From: Pseudoneobacillus rhizosphaerae
GTDB taxonomy: Bacteria > Bacillota > Bacilli > Bacillales > Cytobacillaceae
Reading direction: 5' to 3'
Assembly (NCBI RefSeq): GCF_917563885.1
Contig: NZ_CAKJTG010000013.1
Location: 45,009-109,008 of the forward strand
Length of the DNA stretch: 64,000 nt
This document shows, piece by piece, positions 27,953 to 37,243 of this stretch. Under the pieces are notes generated by a model, which did not search any database, was not told the origin of the DNA, and saw nothing but the letters and a program-made list of their open reading frames with translations. Position 1 is the stretch's first letter; every line of letters begins with the position of its first letter. Position numbers and translations under genes: made by a program.

Positions 27953-28550
27953 CCAACACTCCCCAGTTATTTAATATTTGTATTAGTTGTGTTTTCGTAT
28001 CATGAATGGTTCCATTATTATCTATTACTGCATCAGCTAACTTAATTTTTTCTTTAAGTGGCATTTGAGATTTAATCCTAGCCATTGCCTCGCTCTCGAT
28101 AAGCTGGTTACGTGACATTAACCGATTTAGCTGAACCTCTGCATCTACGTATACAAGAATTGTTTTATCGACCATATGAGTAAGTTTACTCTCAAACAAA
28201 AGTGGTATATCTAAGATTACCACTGAATTTCCTGAATCTACATACTTAACTTTCTTATCATTCATTCTTTCCCTAACCGCAGGATGAACAATTGCATTTA
28301 ATTGATTTCTCTTATCCTCATCATGAAACACAATTGACCCGAGCTTTACTCGATCAATATCTCCAGTAGCTGTTAAAATCTCACTACCGAATGTTTCAAT
28401 AATTCGCACGTAAGCCTTTTCGCCTTTTTCAACTACCTTACGCGCCTCTAGATCAGCGTCAATAACAGGGATATTAATATCTAATAACATCCGAGAAACT
28501 GTGCTTTTCCCGCTTGCAATACCACCTGTTAACCCAATAATAAGTGCCAT
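27942..28550 (-). CDS. coaE: Dephospho-CoA kinase
   Basis: A 202-residue P-loop kinase, the last step of CoA synthesis. Walker A is GLTGGIASGKSTVS at 6-19; the family motifs VIDADLEARKVV and SVVILDIPLLFES are present. ATG after AGAGGT. It is 17 bp after ytaF, in the polA-mutM-ytaF-coaE order of B. subtilis. Confidence 0.97.
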   Translation of the reverse strand: MALIIGLTGGIASGKSTVSRMLLDINIPVIDADLEARKVVEKGEKAYVRIIETFGSEILTATGDIDRVKLGSIVFHDEDKRNQLNAIVHPAVRERMNDKKVKYVDSGNSVVILDIPLLFESKLTHMVDKTILVYVDAEVQLNRLMSRNQLIESEAMARIKSQMPLKEKIKLADAVIDNNGTIHDTKTQLIQILNNWGVLEKA

Positions 28551-28567
28551 ATTTTACCTCTAAATAG

Positions 28568-29203
28568 TTATATTTTCCATACACCAATAATGATTAATAA
28601 AATTCCTGGGATAAAGGTAAATTTCTGAACCCAATCACTTTTTGAAAAAAAAGAGCCACTTTTAATTCCCATCGATACAAATAATGAGCTCATAATAGCA
28701 ACTGCAACTGCTAAATAAATGGGTGAAAATCCAAGTATCGCTGCGCCTACACCTGCCCCAAAGGCATCTAGTGAGAGTGCTACACCTAACATAAAGGCTT
28801 CGATTCCTGTAATTGTTCCTGATAAATCAAAATCAGCGGACATGGGTTTTCTTAAAATATTAATTACAATTCCAAGTGATTTAATTTCAAAATTAACGAT
28901 TGTTTTTTCAATTGAAACAAATTCCTTATTTTTCTCTGGGCGAAAAAACTGATACAGTACCCATGCTCCAAGTAAGATCAAAATGAAGCCCCCAATTTTA
29001 TCCGTAATGTTTGGTGAGAGAATTTCGCCGAGGAAATGACCGACTCCGGAAGCGATAAGTAAGGAAAATGCAGAGCATGTAGCGATAATAATGATAGATT
29101 TAAATGGAATTTTCATTTTTCTTAAGCCATAGGTGAAACCAACACTAAAACTATCAAGACTTACTGCAAAAGCAAGAATTAACAGTGAGATCATTTGTGC
29201 CAT
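28568..29203 (-). CDS. ytaF: Sporulation membrane protein YtaF
   Basis: A 211-residue membrane protein with about six helices in two halves, each beginning with the MntP/YtaF motif (AVSLDSFSVGFTYG at 13-26 and ALSLDAFGAGVGAAILG at about 142-158). MntP relatives export manganese; YtaF is described as a sporulation protein and its substrate is unproven. ATG at 29203 with AAGGAG 8 bases upstream. That ribosome site and the start codon lie in one arm of an 18-base hairpin. Confidence 0.9.
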   Translation of the reverse strand: MAQMISLLILAFAVSLDSFSVGFTYGLRKMKIPFKSIIIIATCSAFSLLIASGVGHFLGEILSPNITDKIGGFILILLGAWVLYQFFRPEKNKEFVSIEKTIVNFEIKSLGIVINILRKPMSADFDLSGTITGIEAFMLGVALSLDAFGAGVGAAILGFSPIYLAVAVAIMSSLFVSMGIKSGSFFSKSDWVQKFTFIPGILLIIIGVWKI

Positions 29204-29259
29204 TCATAGGGCTCCTTCCTGTCGAATTACGAATAGTATATGAAGGATCCCTATGAATG
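29201..29259 (-). promoter_or_regulatory. Hairpin enclosing the ytaF ribosome site and start codon
   Basis: Arms 29242-29259 and 29201-29218 pair over 18 bases with one mismatch, leaving a loop of about 23 bases. The 3' arm contains AAGGAG and the ATG of ytaF. There is no T-run, so it is not a usual terminator. In mRNA read through from polA-mutM the ytaF start would be hidden. Confidence 0.75.
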
Positions 29260-29262
29260 TTA

Positions 29263-30099
29263 TTAACTTTCCTCTAATGGTTGACAATTAGGACAAAAAT
29301 GTGTACCTCTTCCACCTACAACCGTTTTCTCTAAATCTCGTCCACAATCCTTACAGCTTTCACCTTTACGACCATAAACCAATAGCTCCAGTTGAAACAT
29401 GCCGATTTCCCCTTGGGAATTAATGTAGGAACGAATGGTGCTTCCACCTTTTTGTACGGCCTCTGAAAGAGTGTTGATAATTTCTTGATGTAATTTTAGC
29501 AATTGTTCTTTATTCAATGTATTTGCAATCGTTTCGGGATGAATCTTCGCACGGAATAACGCCTCATCAACGTATATGTTCCCTAATCCAACAACTATTT
29601 TTTGATCAAGTAAGGTAGGCTTGATTTTTCTATTCGTCTTTTGAAGCTTTTGCCCCAGGTAATCAAGTGTGAACTCTTCCGAAAATGGCTCTGGACCTAA
29701 ATCGATTAATGGTGGACCTTCGAATTCAGTGCCTTTTTTAAATAAGTGCATCGTTCCAAATTTTCGTACATCTTTATATCTTAAGTCAGTACCATCCGTA
29801 AAATGGAAAACGACATGTGTATGTTTATCAAATGGTTCATCTTTTGGATAAACAGCATATTTACCTTCCATTCGTAAATGCGAGACTAGAGCATAAACAT
29901 CCGTGTAAAATATTAAAAATTTACCTCGTCTGCCTATTTTCTTAATGGTCTGACCTTTTAAAGCATCAGTAAATTGGTCAATCTCTGTTGGGTTTTTAAT
30001 CATCTTTGGCCAGCTTATTGTAATGTGCTCAATTGTTTTATTTAGAACAAGATTTTCTAATGTTTTACGGACCGTTTCGACCTCAGGAAGCTCAGGCAA
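29263..30099 (-). CDS. mutM: Formamidopyrimidine-DNA glycosylase
   Basis: A 278-residue Fpg. The N-terminal PELPEVETV gives the catalytic proline after Met removal and the general-acid Glu. The helix-two-turn-helix region is IVVGLGNIYVDEALFRAKIHP, and the C-terminal zinc finger is CKDCGRDLEKTVVGGRGTHFCPNCQ in pattern (positions about 248-272). It removes 8-oxoguanine from DNA and cuts the strand. TTG start at 30099 behind GGAGGG. It lies 58 bp downstream of polA, the enzyme that fills the gaps it makes. Confidence 0.97.
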   Translation of the reverse strand: MPELPEVETVRKTLENLVLNKTIEHITISWPKMIKNPTEIDQFTDALKGQTIKKIGRRGKFLIFYTDVYALVSHLRMEGKYAVYPKDEPFDKHTHVVFHFTDGTDLRYKDVRKFGTMHLFKKGTEFEGPPLIDLGPEPFSEEFTLDYLGQKLQKTNRKIKPTLLDQKIVVGLGNIYVDEALFRAKIHPETIANTLNKEQLLKLHQEIINTLSEAVQKGGSTIRSYINSQGEIGMFQLELLVYGRKGESCKDCGRDLEKTVVGGRGTHFCPNCQPLEES

Positions 30100-30157
30100 A
30101 ACAAATCCCTCCTTCTATTTGTCCCGCTCAAACGGCTAGACATTTTTTGCCTTTAAT

Positions 30158-32791
30158 TTATTTCGCATCAAACCAAGTAGGACCATAAGAATAATCTACT
30201 TTTAGGGGCACAGATAATTCTACTGCATTTTCCATCACATCTGGAACGATTTCCTTCAGTTTCTCTATTTCATCTTTCGGAGCTTCAAAGATTAATTCAT
30301 CATGTACTTGTAATAATAGTCTTGATTGTAGCTTTTCAGACTGTAGACGGTCTGCCATATCAATCATAGCCTTTTTAATAATATCTGCCGCACTTCCTTG
30401 AATCGGTGTATTCATCGCTGTACGCTCTGCAAAGCTTCTAATATTAAAATTACGACTTGTTATTTCAGGCAAATATCTGCGTCTTTGTAGGATTGTCGTT
30501 ACAAAGCCTTGTTGCTTTGCTACTTTCACACTATCCTCCATATAATGTTTTACACCCGGATAACTTTCAAGGTATCTTTCAATAAATAGCCCTGCTTCTC
30601 TACGCGTAATATTTAGACTTTGAGATAATCCAAAATCACTAATACCATAAACAATTCCAAAATTCACTGCCTTTGCATGTCGACGCATATTAGAAGTTAC
30701 ATCATCTGCACTCACATGAAATACTTCCATTGCCGTTTTTGTATGAATATCCAAGTCATCCTTAAATGCTTGAATTAGCTTTTCATCCTTCGCAATATGT
30801 GCTAGTACCCTTAATTCTATTTGTGAATAATCGGCAGCAAAAATGACCCAATCCTCTTCTGAAGGAATAAAGGCTTGGCGAATTTTCCGACCTTCCTCTA
30901 AGCGAATCGGAATATTTTGTAAGTTAGGATCGATTGAGCTCAGCCTTCCTGTTTGGGCTAGCACTTGGTTAAACCTAGTATGAACTTTATCGGTATTTGG
31001 GTGAACAACCTTTAACAGTCCTTCGATATACGTTGACTGTAGTTTTCCGAGTTGACGGTAATCAAGTATTTCGCGAATAATTTCATGGTCATCCGCAAGC
31101 TTCTCAAGTACATCCGCTGAGGTAGAATATCCCGTTTTGGTTTTCTTGCCTGAAGATAGACCAAGTTTTTCAAACAAAATGACGCCAAGCTGTTTTGGGG
31201 AATTAATATTAAAGTGTTCCCCTGCTAGCTGGTGAATTTTACTTTCTAGTTTGATTAACTTAGCTGCCAATTCTTCGTTCATTTTTTTAAGTCTACCTAC
31301 ATCTACCTTTATACCAGCAGATTCCATATCGGCTAAAATCAACGATAACGGCATCTCTAAATCGTGAAACAATTCATATTGCTGATTTTCCTTTAATTCA
31401 TCCTCCAGTTTTCCACTTAATTTTTCTAAAATAATTGCTTTACGAACAATATGATCCGCAATTTCTTCCTTACCTGGAACACTTCTTTTTGCCCCTTTTC
31501 CATAGAACTCATCGTTTGATTGAATATTAACTTCGTTATACCGACGAGCGACAGAGGAAATGTCATCTAGTGATTCCGACGGATTTAATAGATAAGATGC
31601 GACTAGTAAATCAAACTGTATCCCTTTTAGATGAATATCTCTTTTTCTTAAAGAGACTTCTGTACCTTTTGCATCATAAACGATTTTAGACTTAGATTCA
31701 TCTTCAGCCCATTCTTTAAAAAGAGGTGAATGCACAGCTATATCTGTTTCAAAAAAATATTTACCGTTAGCATTGACAATGGCTAGCCCTAAAATAGGGG
31801 CTAGATGATAATTATCCTCTAAAATCTCTACATATAAAGAGGCATTGTCAGTGAGCATTTCCTCTGTTATTTCCTTAGCGATTTCAAATTGAATCTCTTC
31901 TAACTCCACCTCTTGTCTTTCTGTTCCACTAGGTTCCATTTTTTCTAATAACGAATTAAAACCTAGCTCCTTAAAAATCGATTTAACCTTTTCGTAACTG
32001 TACCCACTGTATTCAATTGCTGGCAGCACCACTTCTACAGGAGCTTCTCTTGTTATCGTGGCTAGCTGCTTACTCATAATGGCTTGGTCTTTAAATTCCG
32101 ATAGTTTGTCCTTTAATTTCGCACCACTTACTTGATCAATTGAAGAAAGTAATCCTTCTAACGTCTCAAATTCCTTCAGTAGTTTTATAGCAGTTTTTTC
32201 ACCAACCCCAGGAACACCTGGGATATTGTCAGATTGGTCACCCATTAACCCTTTCATATCAATAATTTGATTTGGATGAAGGCCGTATTTTTCTAGAATA
32301 TGTTCGGGAGTATAGATTTCCATATCCGTAATCCCTTTTCTAGTGATACAGACAGTAACATTCTCTGATGCTAATTGGGTCATATCTTTATCCCCGGAGA
32401 TGACTTTGACTTGAAATCCTTCTTCATCAGCAACCTTTGATAGGGTTCCAATAATATCGTCCGCTTCATAGTTTTCTAATTCGTAACGTGATATTCCAAA
32501 TGCATCTAGCAAATCACGAATAAAAGGGAATTGTTCTGATAGTTCTGGTGGTGTTTTTTGTCTTCCCCCTTTATATTCAGTAAAAGTTGCATGGCGGAAG
32601 GTTGTCTTCCCCGCATCAAATGCCACTAAAAGATGAGTAGGCTTTTCCTCCTCTAATATTTTCAATAACATCGTAGTAAAGCCGTAGATGGCATTCGTAT
32701 GTACACCTTTGTCATTATTTAATAAGGGCAGAGCAAAAAAAGCACGATAGGCAATACTGTTCCCATCAATTAAAACCAATTTTTTTTCCAT
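30158..32791 (-). CDS. polA: DNA polymerase I
   Basis: An 877-residue Pol I. The 5' nuclease domain (1 to about 290) has LIDGNSIAYRAFFALP, YEADDIIGTL and GLMGDQSDNIPGVPGVGEKTA. The polymerase has motif A DYSQIELRVLAHI, motif B RRHAKAVNFGIVYG and motif C LLQVHDELIFEAP. The middle 3'-5' exonuclease domain (about 300-470) lacks the DxE and other carboxylates, so proofreading is probably absent, as in B. subtilis. It functions in Okazaki processing and repair. ATG after AAAAGGGG. First gene of polA-mutM-(ytaF-coaE). Confidence 0.97.
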   Translation of the reverse strand: MEKKLVLIDGNSIAYRAFFALPLLNNDKGVHTNAIYGFTTMLLKILEEEKPTHLLVAFDAGKTTFRHATFTEYKGGRQKTPPELSEQFPFIRDLLDAFGISRYELENYEADDIIGTLSKVADEEGFQVKVISGDKDMTQLASENVTVCITRKGITDMEIYTPEHILEKYGLHPNQIIDMKGLMGDQSDNIPGVPGVGEKTAIKLLKEFETLEGLLSSIDQVSGAKLKDKLSEFKDQAIMSKQLATITREAPVEVVLPAIEYSGYSYEKVKSIFKELGFNSLLEKMEPSGTERQEVELEEIQFEIAKEITEEMLTDNASLYVEILEDNYHLAPILGLAIVNANGKYFFETDIAVHSPLFKEWAEDESKSKIVYDAKGTEVSLRKRDIHLKGIQFDLLVASYLLNPSESLDDISSVARRYNEVNIQSNDEFYGKGAKRSVPGKEEIADHIVRKAIILEKLSGKLEDELKENQQYELFHDLEMPLSLILADMESAGIKVDVGRLKKMNEELAAKLIKLESKIHQLAGEHFNINSPKQLGVILFEKLGLSSGKKTKTGYSTSADVLEKLADDHEIIREILDYRQLGKLQSTYIEGLLKVVHPNTDKVHTRFNQVLAQTGRLSSIDPNLQNIPIRLEEGRKIRQAFIPSEEDWVIFAADYSQIELRVLAHIAKDEKLIQAFKDDLDIHTKTAMEVFHVSADDVTSNMRRHAKAVNFGIVYGISDFGLSQSLNITRREAGLFIERYLESYPGVKHYMEDSVKVAKQQGFVTTILQRRRYLPEITSRNFNIRSFAERTAMNTPIQGSAADIIKKAMIDMADRLQSEKLQSRLLLQVHDELIFEAPKDEIEKLKEIVPDVMENAVELSVPLKVDYSYGPTWFDAK

Positions 32792-32813
32792 GAAAAAATC
32801 CCCTTTTCTAAAA

Positions 32814-32878
32814 TCAAAAAAACCGTTATTTATCCTCCTATTCTAACATGATTAGAATAGGAAAGAAAAACAACGGGG
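32814..32878 (-). terminator. Terminator after hflC
   Basis: Perfect 10-base stem CCTATTCTAA/TTAGAATAGG within a larger imperfect stem closed by CCGTT/AACGG, then seven Ts; it separates hflKC from polA. Confidence 0.85.
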
Positions 32879-32885
32879 TTCTAAG

Positions 32886-33821
32886 TTATTTCGTATAGCC
32901 CAATAGTAATCTAGCATATGGTGAATCAGAAGGTAGTACAATAACTGACTTTTCATTTATTGTTTTCTTATAGGATTCCAATGTACGATATAATTCATAG
33001 AAGCTAGGGTCCTTAGAGAAGGATAAATTATAAATTTTAGCTGCCTCTCCTTCCCCTTCTGCACGAATGACTTCAGCATCAGCTTTAGCCTTTGCGAGCA
33101 TTTCCTTCACTTCTCGATCCGTATCAGCAACAATTCTATTCTTTTGAGCATCACCCATTGATAAATACTCTTGAGCTTTTGATTCACGTTCTGAAGTCAT
33201 ACGAGTATAGACGGACTGCTCGTTTTCTGCAGGCAAATCTGTTCTCTTCATACGAACATCTACTAGAACAATACCATAGTTATCTTGAGTTAATAGTTCA
33301 TTTACCATTTTTGTTACTCGATCATTTAAAGAACCTCGTGAGGATTTCTCATCATTAATTATTTCATCATAATTTAATTGTCCAAGTTCGGCTCGAACAA
33401 CGGAATAAATAAATTCTTCCATTCTAGATTCAGCTTTTTCAACGGTTCTTGCATTGGAAATCATTTTCTTAGGGTCCTGTATTCTCCAAATGGCATAATT
33501 ATCAATTATCATTCTTTTCTTATCTTTTGTGTTGATTTCTGCCTCTGAAACATCGTAGGTCATCTGGTATTTCGGTAATGTTGATACACTTTGGATAAAA
33601 GGTATCTTATAGCTAAGTCCAGGTGAGCTTTCAATACGAACTACTTCACCAAATTGGCGGATGACACGATACTCACCCTCTTTAACGATAAAAACGTTTG
33701 TAATCGTAAAAATTAATAACGCAAGAAGGATAAGCAAGAAAATACCAACTTTCATATATCCAAACATATTAAAACCATTTTTACTTTTTTCCTTTATATC
33801 AATCACATTGTTATTGTCCAT
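32886..33821 (-). CDS. hflC: SPFH-domain protease modulator HflC
   Basis: A 311-residue membrane-anchored SPFH/Band 7 protein with one N-terminal helix (about 22-44, YMKVGIFLLILLALLIFTITNVF) and EYRVIRQFGEVVRIESSPGLSYKIPF. A coiled-coil segment with SMGDAQKNRIVADTDREVKEML lies near 220-250. In E. coli HflK/HflC form a cage around the FtsH protease. I chose ATG 33821; the GTG at 33830 is too close to the AAGGAAGTG site. It overlaps the end of hflK by 11 bp, indicating translational coupling. B. subtilis 168 lacks this pair here. Confidence 0.92.
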   Translation of the reverse strand: MDNNNVIDIKEKSKNGFNMFGYMKVGIFLLILLALLIFTITNVFIVKEGEYRVIRQFGEVVRIESSPGLSYKIPFIQSVSTLPKYQMTYDVSEAEINTKDKKRMIIDNYAIWRIQDPKKMISNARTVEKAESRMEEFIYSVVRAELGQLNYDEIINDEKSSRGSLNDRVTKMVNELLTQDNYGIVLVDVRMKRTDLPAENEQSVYTRMTSERESKAQEYLSMGDAQKNRIVADTDREVKEMLAKAKADAEVIRAEGEGEAAKIYNLSFSKDPSFYELYRTLESYKKTINEKSVIVLPSDSPYARLLLGYTK

Positions 33822-34779
33822 TGGTATCACTTCCTTCTTGTTTCGTTTTCGGCTGTTCTTTTTCTAGAGGCCGAATCGGAAAATATTTTAAAGTATTACC
33901 ATCGTCATTCATAATATAAATCTCTGTATTAGGAAGTACTTGCTCAATGGTTTCTAGTACAAGTCGTTGTCTTGTAATTTCAGGACTTTTACTATATTCC
34001 GCATATAGCTTATTAAAAACCGACACATCCCCACGAGCTGCTTCAATACGAGCTGCTCTATCACCTTGGGCAGCTGACATTAACGCATCTTTTTCCCCTT
34101 GAGCTTCATTGGTTCGTTTATTACGATATTTTTTTGCCTCGTTTATTTTTGTATTCATCGTTTCTCTAGCATCTGTAACATTTGTAAAGGCCTTTCGAAC
34201 TTCGTCATTTGGAAGCTCTACATCCTGTAGCTTCACAGCCAGAATTGAAATCCCAATTTCATATTTTTTTATTAACTCTGATAGTAAATCTCGAACATCC
34301 GCTTCAATCTCAGCTTTCCCTGAGGTTAAGGCATCGTCGATTTTCGAGCTTCCAATTATACTTCTTAGACTTGCCGATGTAGCGTCATAAAGGATTTCTT
34401 CCGGCTTTTCGGCATTAAATAAATATTCGGAAGGATTTGTTATTTTCCATTGCACGACAAGGTCTGCTAAAACAATATTTTCATCCCCGGTAATCATCTT
34501 TGTTTCGTTAGGAAACTCCTTAATTTGTCCTGCATTTTCTTCATAACCAAATTGCAAACTAAAAGTTTCTCTAGATAACTTTTCTACACTTTGTATTGGC
34601 CATGGTAGCTTGAAGTGTAATCCAGGCTCATTAAGTCCCTCTTCTACCTTTCCGAATGTCAGGATGACCGCTTGTTCTGATTCATCAACTGTATACCAGG
34701 TCGTAAACGCCAGAACACTTAAAATTGCTATTAAAAATATTAGTCCCACAATCGTATAAACTCTTTTTATACTAGTCAT
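33811..34779 (-). CDS. hflK: SPFH-domain protease modulator HflK
   Basis: A 322-residue partner of HflC: one N-terminal helix (VYTIVGLIFLIAILSVLAFTT in parts, about 7-27), then the SPFH domain starting EQAVILTFGKVEEGLNEPGLHFKLPWPIQ. The coiled coil includes KYRNKRTNEAQGEKDALMSAAQGDRAARIEAA. ATG 34779 sits 10 bases after AAGGA; the GTG at 34788 is nearly on that site. A terminator upstream separates it from phoR, so hflKC is its own unit. Role at FtsH is inferred from the family. Confidence 0.92.
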   Translation of the reverse strand: MTSIKRVYTIVGLIFLIAILSVLAFTTWYTVDESEQAVILTFGKVEEGLNEPGLHFKLPWPIQSVEKLSRETFSLQFGYEENAGQIKEFPNETKMITGDENIVLADLVVQWKITNPSEYLFNAEKPEEILYDATSASLRSIIGSSKIDDALTSGKAEIEADVRDLLSELIKKYEIGISILAVKLQDVELPNDEVRKAFTNVTDARETMNTKINEAKKYRNKRTNEAQGEKDALMSAAQGDRAARIEAARGDVSVFNKLYAEYSKSPEITRQRLVLETIEQVLPNTEIYIMNDDGNTLKYFPIRPLEKEQPKTKQEGSDTNGQ

Positions 34780-34865
34780 TCGTTTCACATCCTTTTAAAA
34801 TATCCACATTAGTCTATACGGATAACCATTGTAAAAGTTTCATAATAAAATAATATTAAACATAA

Positions 34866-34903
34866 GAAAAAGGAAAGAGCGGGGTAAGCTCTTTCCCTTT
34901 TCT
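34866..34903. terminator. Terminator between phoR and hflK
   Basis: Stem GGAAAGAGC/GCTCTTTCC with a 7-base loop flanked by A/T runs; placed 100 bp after phoR and 80 bp before hflK. Confidence 0.85.
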
Positions 34904-35003
34904 TTGCTTAGCTCCCTGGGTAAGGGGGTTTTCAAAAATATCATATCAACTTATTGTGAAGAAAATGTTAATTTTAAGTAAATGTAATGTTAAATCATTA
35001 CAT

Positions 35004-36413
35004 TTAAATAGCTGGAAGGACTTTTTCTAATGAAATTGTAAAAGTTGTCCCTTTTTCTTTCACACTCGTTACAGATATGCTTCCTTTATGGGCTTCAACA
35101 ATATGTTTGACAATTGCTAAACCTAACCCCGTACCACCTGAATTTCTACTTCTCGCTTTATCTACTCGATAAAAGCGTTCAAAGATTCTTGGAATTTCTT
35201 CCTGTTCTATCCCTATACCTGTATCCTTAATTTGAATATGAACCATTTCCTCAATTTCCTTTACCTCAATCTCAACATAGCCTCCAGAAGGAGTGTAGGT
35301 TAAAGCATTACTCAATAAATTAATAAAAACCTGCTTAAGTCGAGAATAATCCCCTTTGATGAAGAGAGTTTTTGAGATTGGATTAATGTGAAGAATAATA
35401 TTTTTTTCTTCAGCTTTGCCTTTTAACAACGTAATAATATCACTCATAAGAATACCGATGTCAAATTCCTCGATATTTAAATGGAAACCATGCTGCTCGA
35501 TTCGCGATAAATCTAATAAATCTTCTATTAAGGTTTGTAGACGATCGCTTTCATTTAAAATTATTTTTAAAAAGTCCTCTAATGTGGATTCATCCTTCAT
35601 TGCTCCATCCAATAAAGTTTCAGAAAAACCTTTTATCGAAGTAATGGGAGTCTTTAATTCATGGGATACATTTGCAACGAAATCTTTTCTCATTTGCTCC
35701 AGTTTTTTAATTTCGGTAATTTCATGGAAAACAAGTAGTACTCCTTTCCATTCATTTTGTGTACCAATAATAGGTGAACCAGATACCTCAAAATAACGTC
35801 TTACGATTCCCATCGGAAGTAGTAGCTGCCTTTTTACTTTTTGTTCGGTCATAAATATTTCTTCAATTAGCAAAGTAATTTCCTTATGCTCTATAACAGT
35901 ATAATATTGGTTGTATAAGTATTTTTCCGAATTTACAGCAAAAGTTTCGATATAGGCTTTATTTATTAAACTAATATAACCCCGATTATCAATTAACATG
36001 AGGCCGCTGCCCATACTCTCAATTAAAGTACTTAATCTATCCTGTTGCATCTGTTGAGTTTTTAGGTTTTCTTGCAAGTCCTTTGCCAGAAGATTGATGG
36101 CATTACTGAGCATACTCGTTTCTTTTCGATGATCCACATACGTACGTGCTCGATAGTTTCCTTTTGATAACTCAATGGCAACATTAGTAGCTGCTTCTAA
36201 CGGTTTTGTATAGCGTTTTTTGATATTAATACCTAATGTAAAAATCAATAATAAAACAATTGCTTGACTAATGCTTACTAACCACCATATTTCACGATTG
36301 GCTTGATCAAAATAATTGTTTAACAATGTGGCTAAAAGAATATCGGAAAAGATTAATACGACTACAATAATACTGATAAAAACAAAAAGGAATTTTGAAC
36401 GAGATTTAAACAT
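35004..36413 (-). CDS. phoR: Phosphate-response sensor histidine kinase PhoR, short sensor form
   Basis: A 469-residue kinase: helix 1 (about 8-31), a loop of only about 12 residues, helix 2 (43-62), HAMP (about 63-115), PAS (about 125-235), then HisKA with FVANVSHELKTPITSIKGF (phospho-acceptor His251) and HATPase with NLLSNALTYTPSGG, DTGIGIEQEEIPRIFERFYRVD and GGTGLGLAIVKHIVEAH. B. subtilis PhoR is about 110 residues longer because of an extracellular PDC domain, which is absent here. ATG overlaps the phoP stop by one base (TAATG). Confidence 0.94.
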   Translation of the reverse strand: MFKSRSKFLFVFISIIVVVLIFSDILLATLLNNYFDQANREIWWLVSISQAIVLLLIFTLGINIKKRYTKPLEAATNVAIELSKGNYRARTYVDHRKETSMLSNAINLLAKDLQENLKTQQMQQDRLSTLIESMGSGLMLIDNRGYISLINKAYIETFAVNSEKYLYNQYYTVIEHKEITLLIEEIFMTEQKVKRQLLLPMGIVRRYFEVSGSPIIGTQNEWKGVLLVFHEITEIKKLEQMRKDFVANVSHELKTPITSIKGFSETLLDGAMKDESTLEDFLKIILNESDRLQTLIEDLLDLSRIEQHGFHLNIEEFDIGILMSDIITLLKGKAEEKNIILHINPISKTLFIKGDYSRLKQVFINLLSNALTYTPSGGYVEIEVKEIEEMVHIQIKDTGIGIEQEEIPRIFERFYRVDKARSRNSGGTGLGLAIVKHIVEAHKGSISVTSVKEKGTTFTISLEKVLPAI

Positions 36414-37120
36414 TACGATTTTGGCTCCTCTAGCTTATAGCCTAATCCTCTAATCGTTTTAATATAAATCGGTTTTTTTGAATTCTTTTCTATTTTATCG
36501 CGCAAATGACTGATATGAACATCCACAATTCTTGTGTCACCTGCAAAATCATATTTCCAAACAGCACTTAAGAGCTGATCCCTCGTTAATACCCTTCCTT
36601 TATTTGTTACTAAATAAAGTAATAATTCAAATTCCTTTGGAGTTAATTCAATTAACTCATCTGCAAAAAAGGCTTCGTACCTTTCAGGAAAAATTTTAAG
36701 ATCAGCAATTTTCATATAGTCCTTATCTTCAGCATCCTGTTGGTCATTATTGATTTGAGTTCTTCGTAAAATGGCTTTGATTCTGGCAATTACTTCTCTT
36801 GGGCTAAATGGTTTGGTCATATAATCATCGGCCCCAAGCTCTAGCCCAAGGACCTTATCAAACTCATCCCCCTTAGCAGTTAGCATGAGGATTGGAGTTG
36901 ATAATTTCTGCTGTCTAAGCTGTTTACATACTTCAATACCATCTAATTTGGGTAGCATTAAATCCAAAACAATAAAGTCTGGATTATGGGATAGAGCCAA
37001 ATCTCGCCCCTCTTCCCCGTCCATAGCTGTTATAACTTGAAAACCATTTTGTTCTAAATTGTATTGCAATAGAGTAATAATATGTTGCTCATCATCAACG
37101 ACTAGCACCTTTTTCGACAT
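36413..37120 (-). CDS. phoP: Phosphate-response regulator PhoP
   Basis: A 235-residue OmpR-type response regulator. The receiver domain has Asp53 (FIVLDLMLPKLDG), acid pocket DDE at 9-11, and Lys in MLTAKG. The winged-helix domain (about 135-232) has ELTPKEFELLLYLVTNKGRVLTRDQLL and TIRGLGYKL. It is phosphorylated by PhoR and controls phosphate-starvation genes. ATG after GCGGAGG. Confidence 0.96.
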   Translation of the reverse strand: MSKKVLVVDDEQHIITLLQYNLEQNGFQVITAMDGEEGRDLALSHNPDFIVLDLMLPKLDGIEVCKQLRQQKLSTPILMLTAKGDEFDKVLGLELGADDYMTKPFSPREVIARIKAILRRTQINNDQQDAEDKDYMKIADLKIFPERYEAFFADELIELTPKEFELLLYLVTNKGRVLTRDQLLSAVWKYDFAGDTRIVDVHISHLRDKIEKNSKKPIYIKTIRGLGYKLEEPKS

Positions 37121-37194
37121 ATCTGCCTCCGCAAAATTTATTTACCCCCAAAATCGAAAACCCCTTTATATCCACCTTCATTATAATGAAAAGT

Positions 37195-37228
37195 ATAAAA
37201 AAACCACAGCATTTTATACTGTGGTTTT
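37195..37228 (-). terminator. Terminator after the MaoC-like gene
   Basis: Stem AACCACAG/CTGTGGTT with a 9-base loop followed by seven Ts in the minus transcript. Confidence 0.88.
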
Positions 37229-37243
37229 AAATAAATGTTAAAT

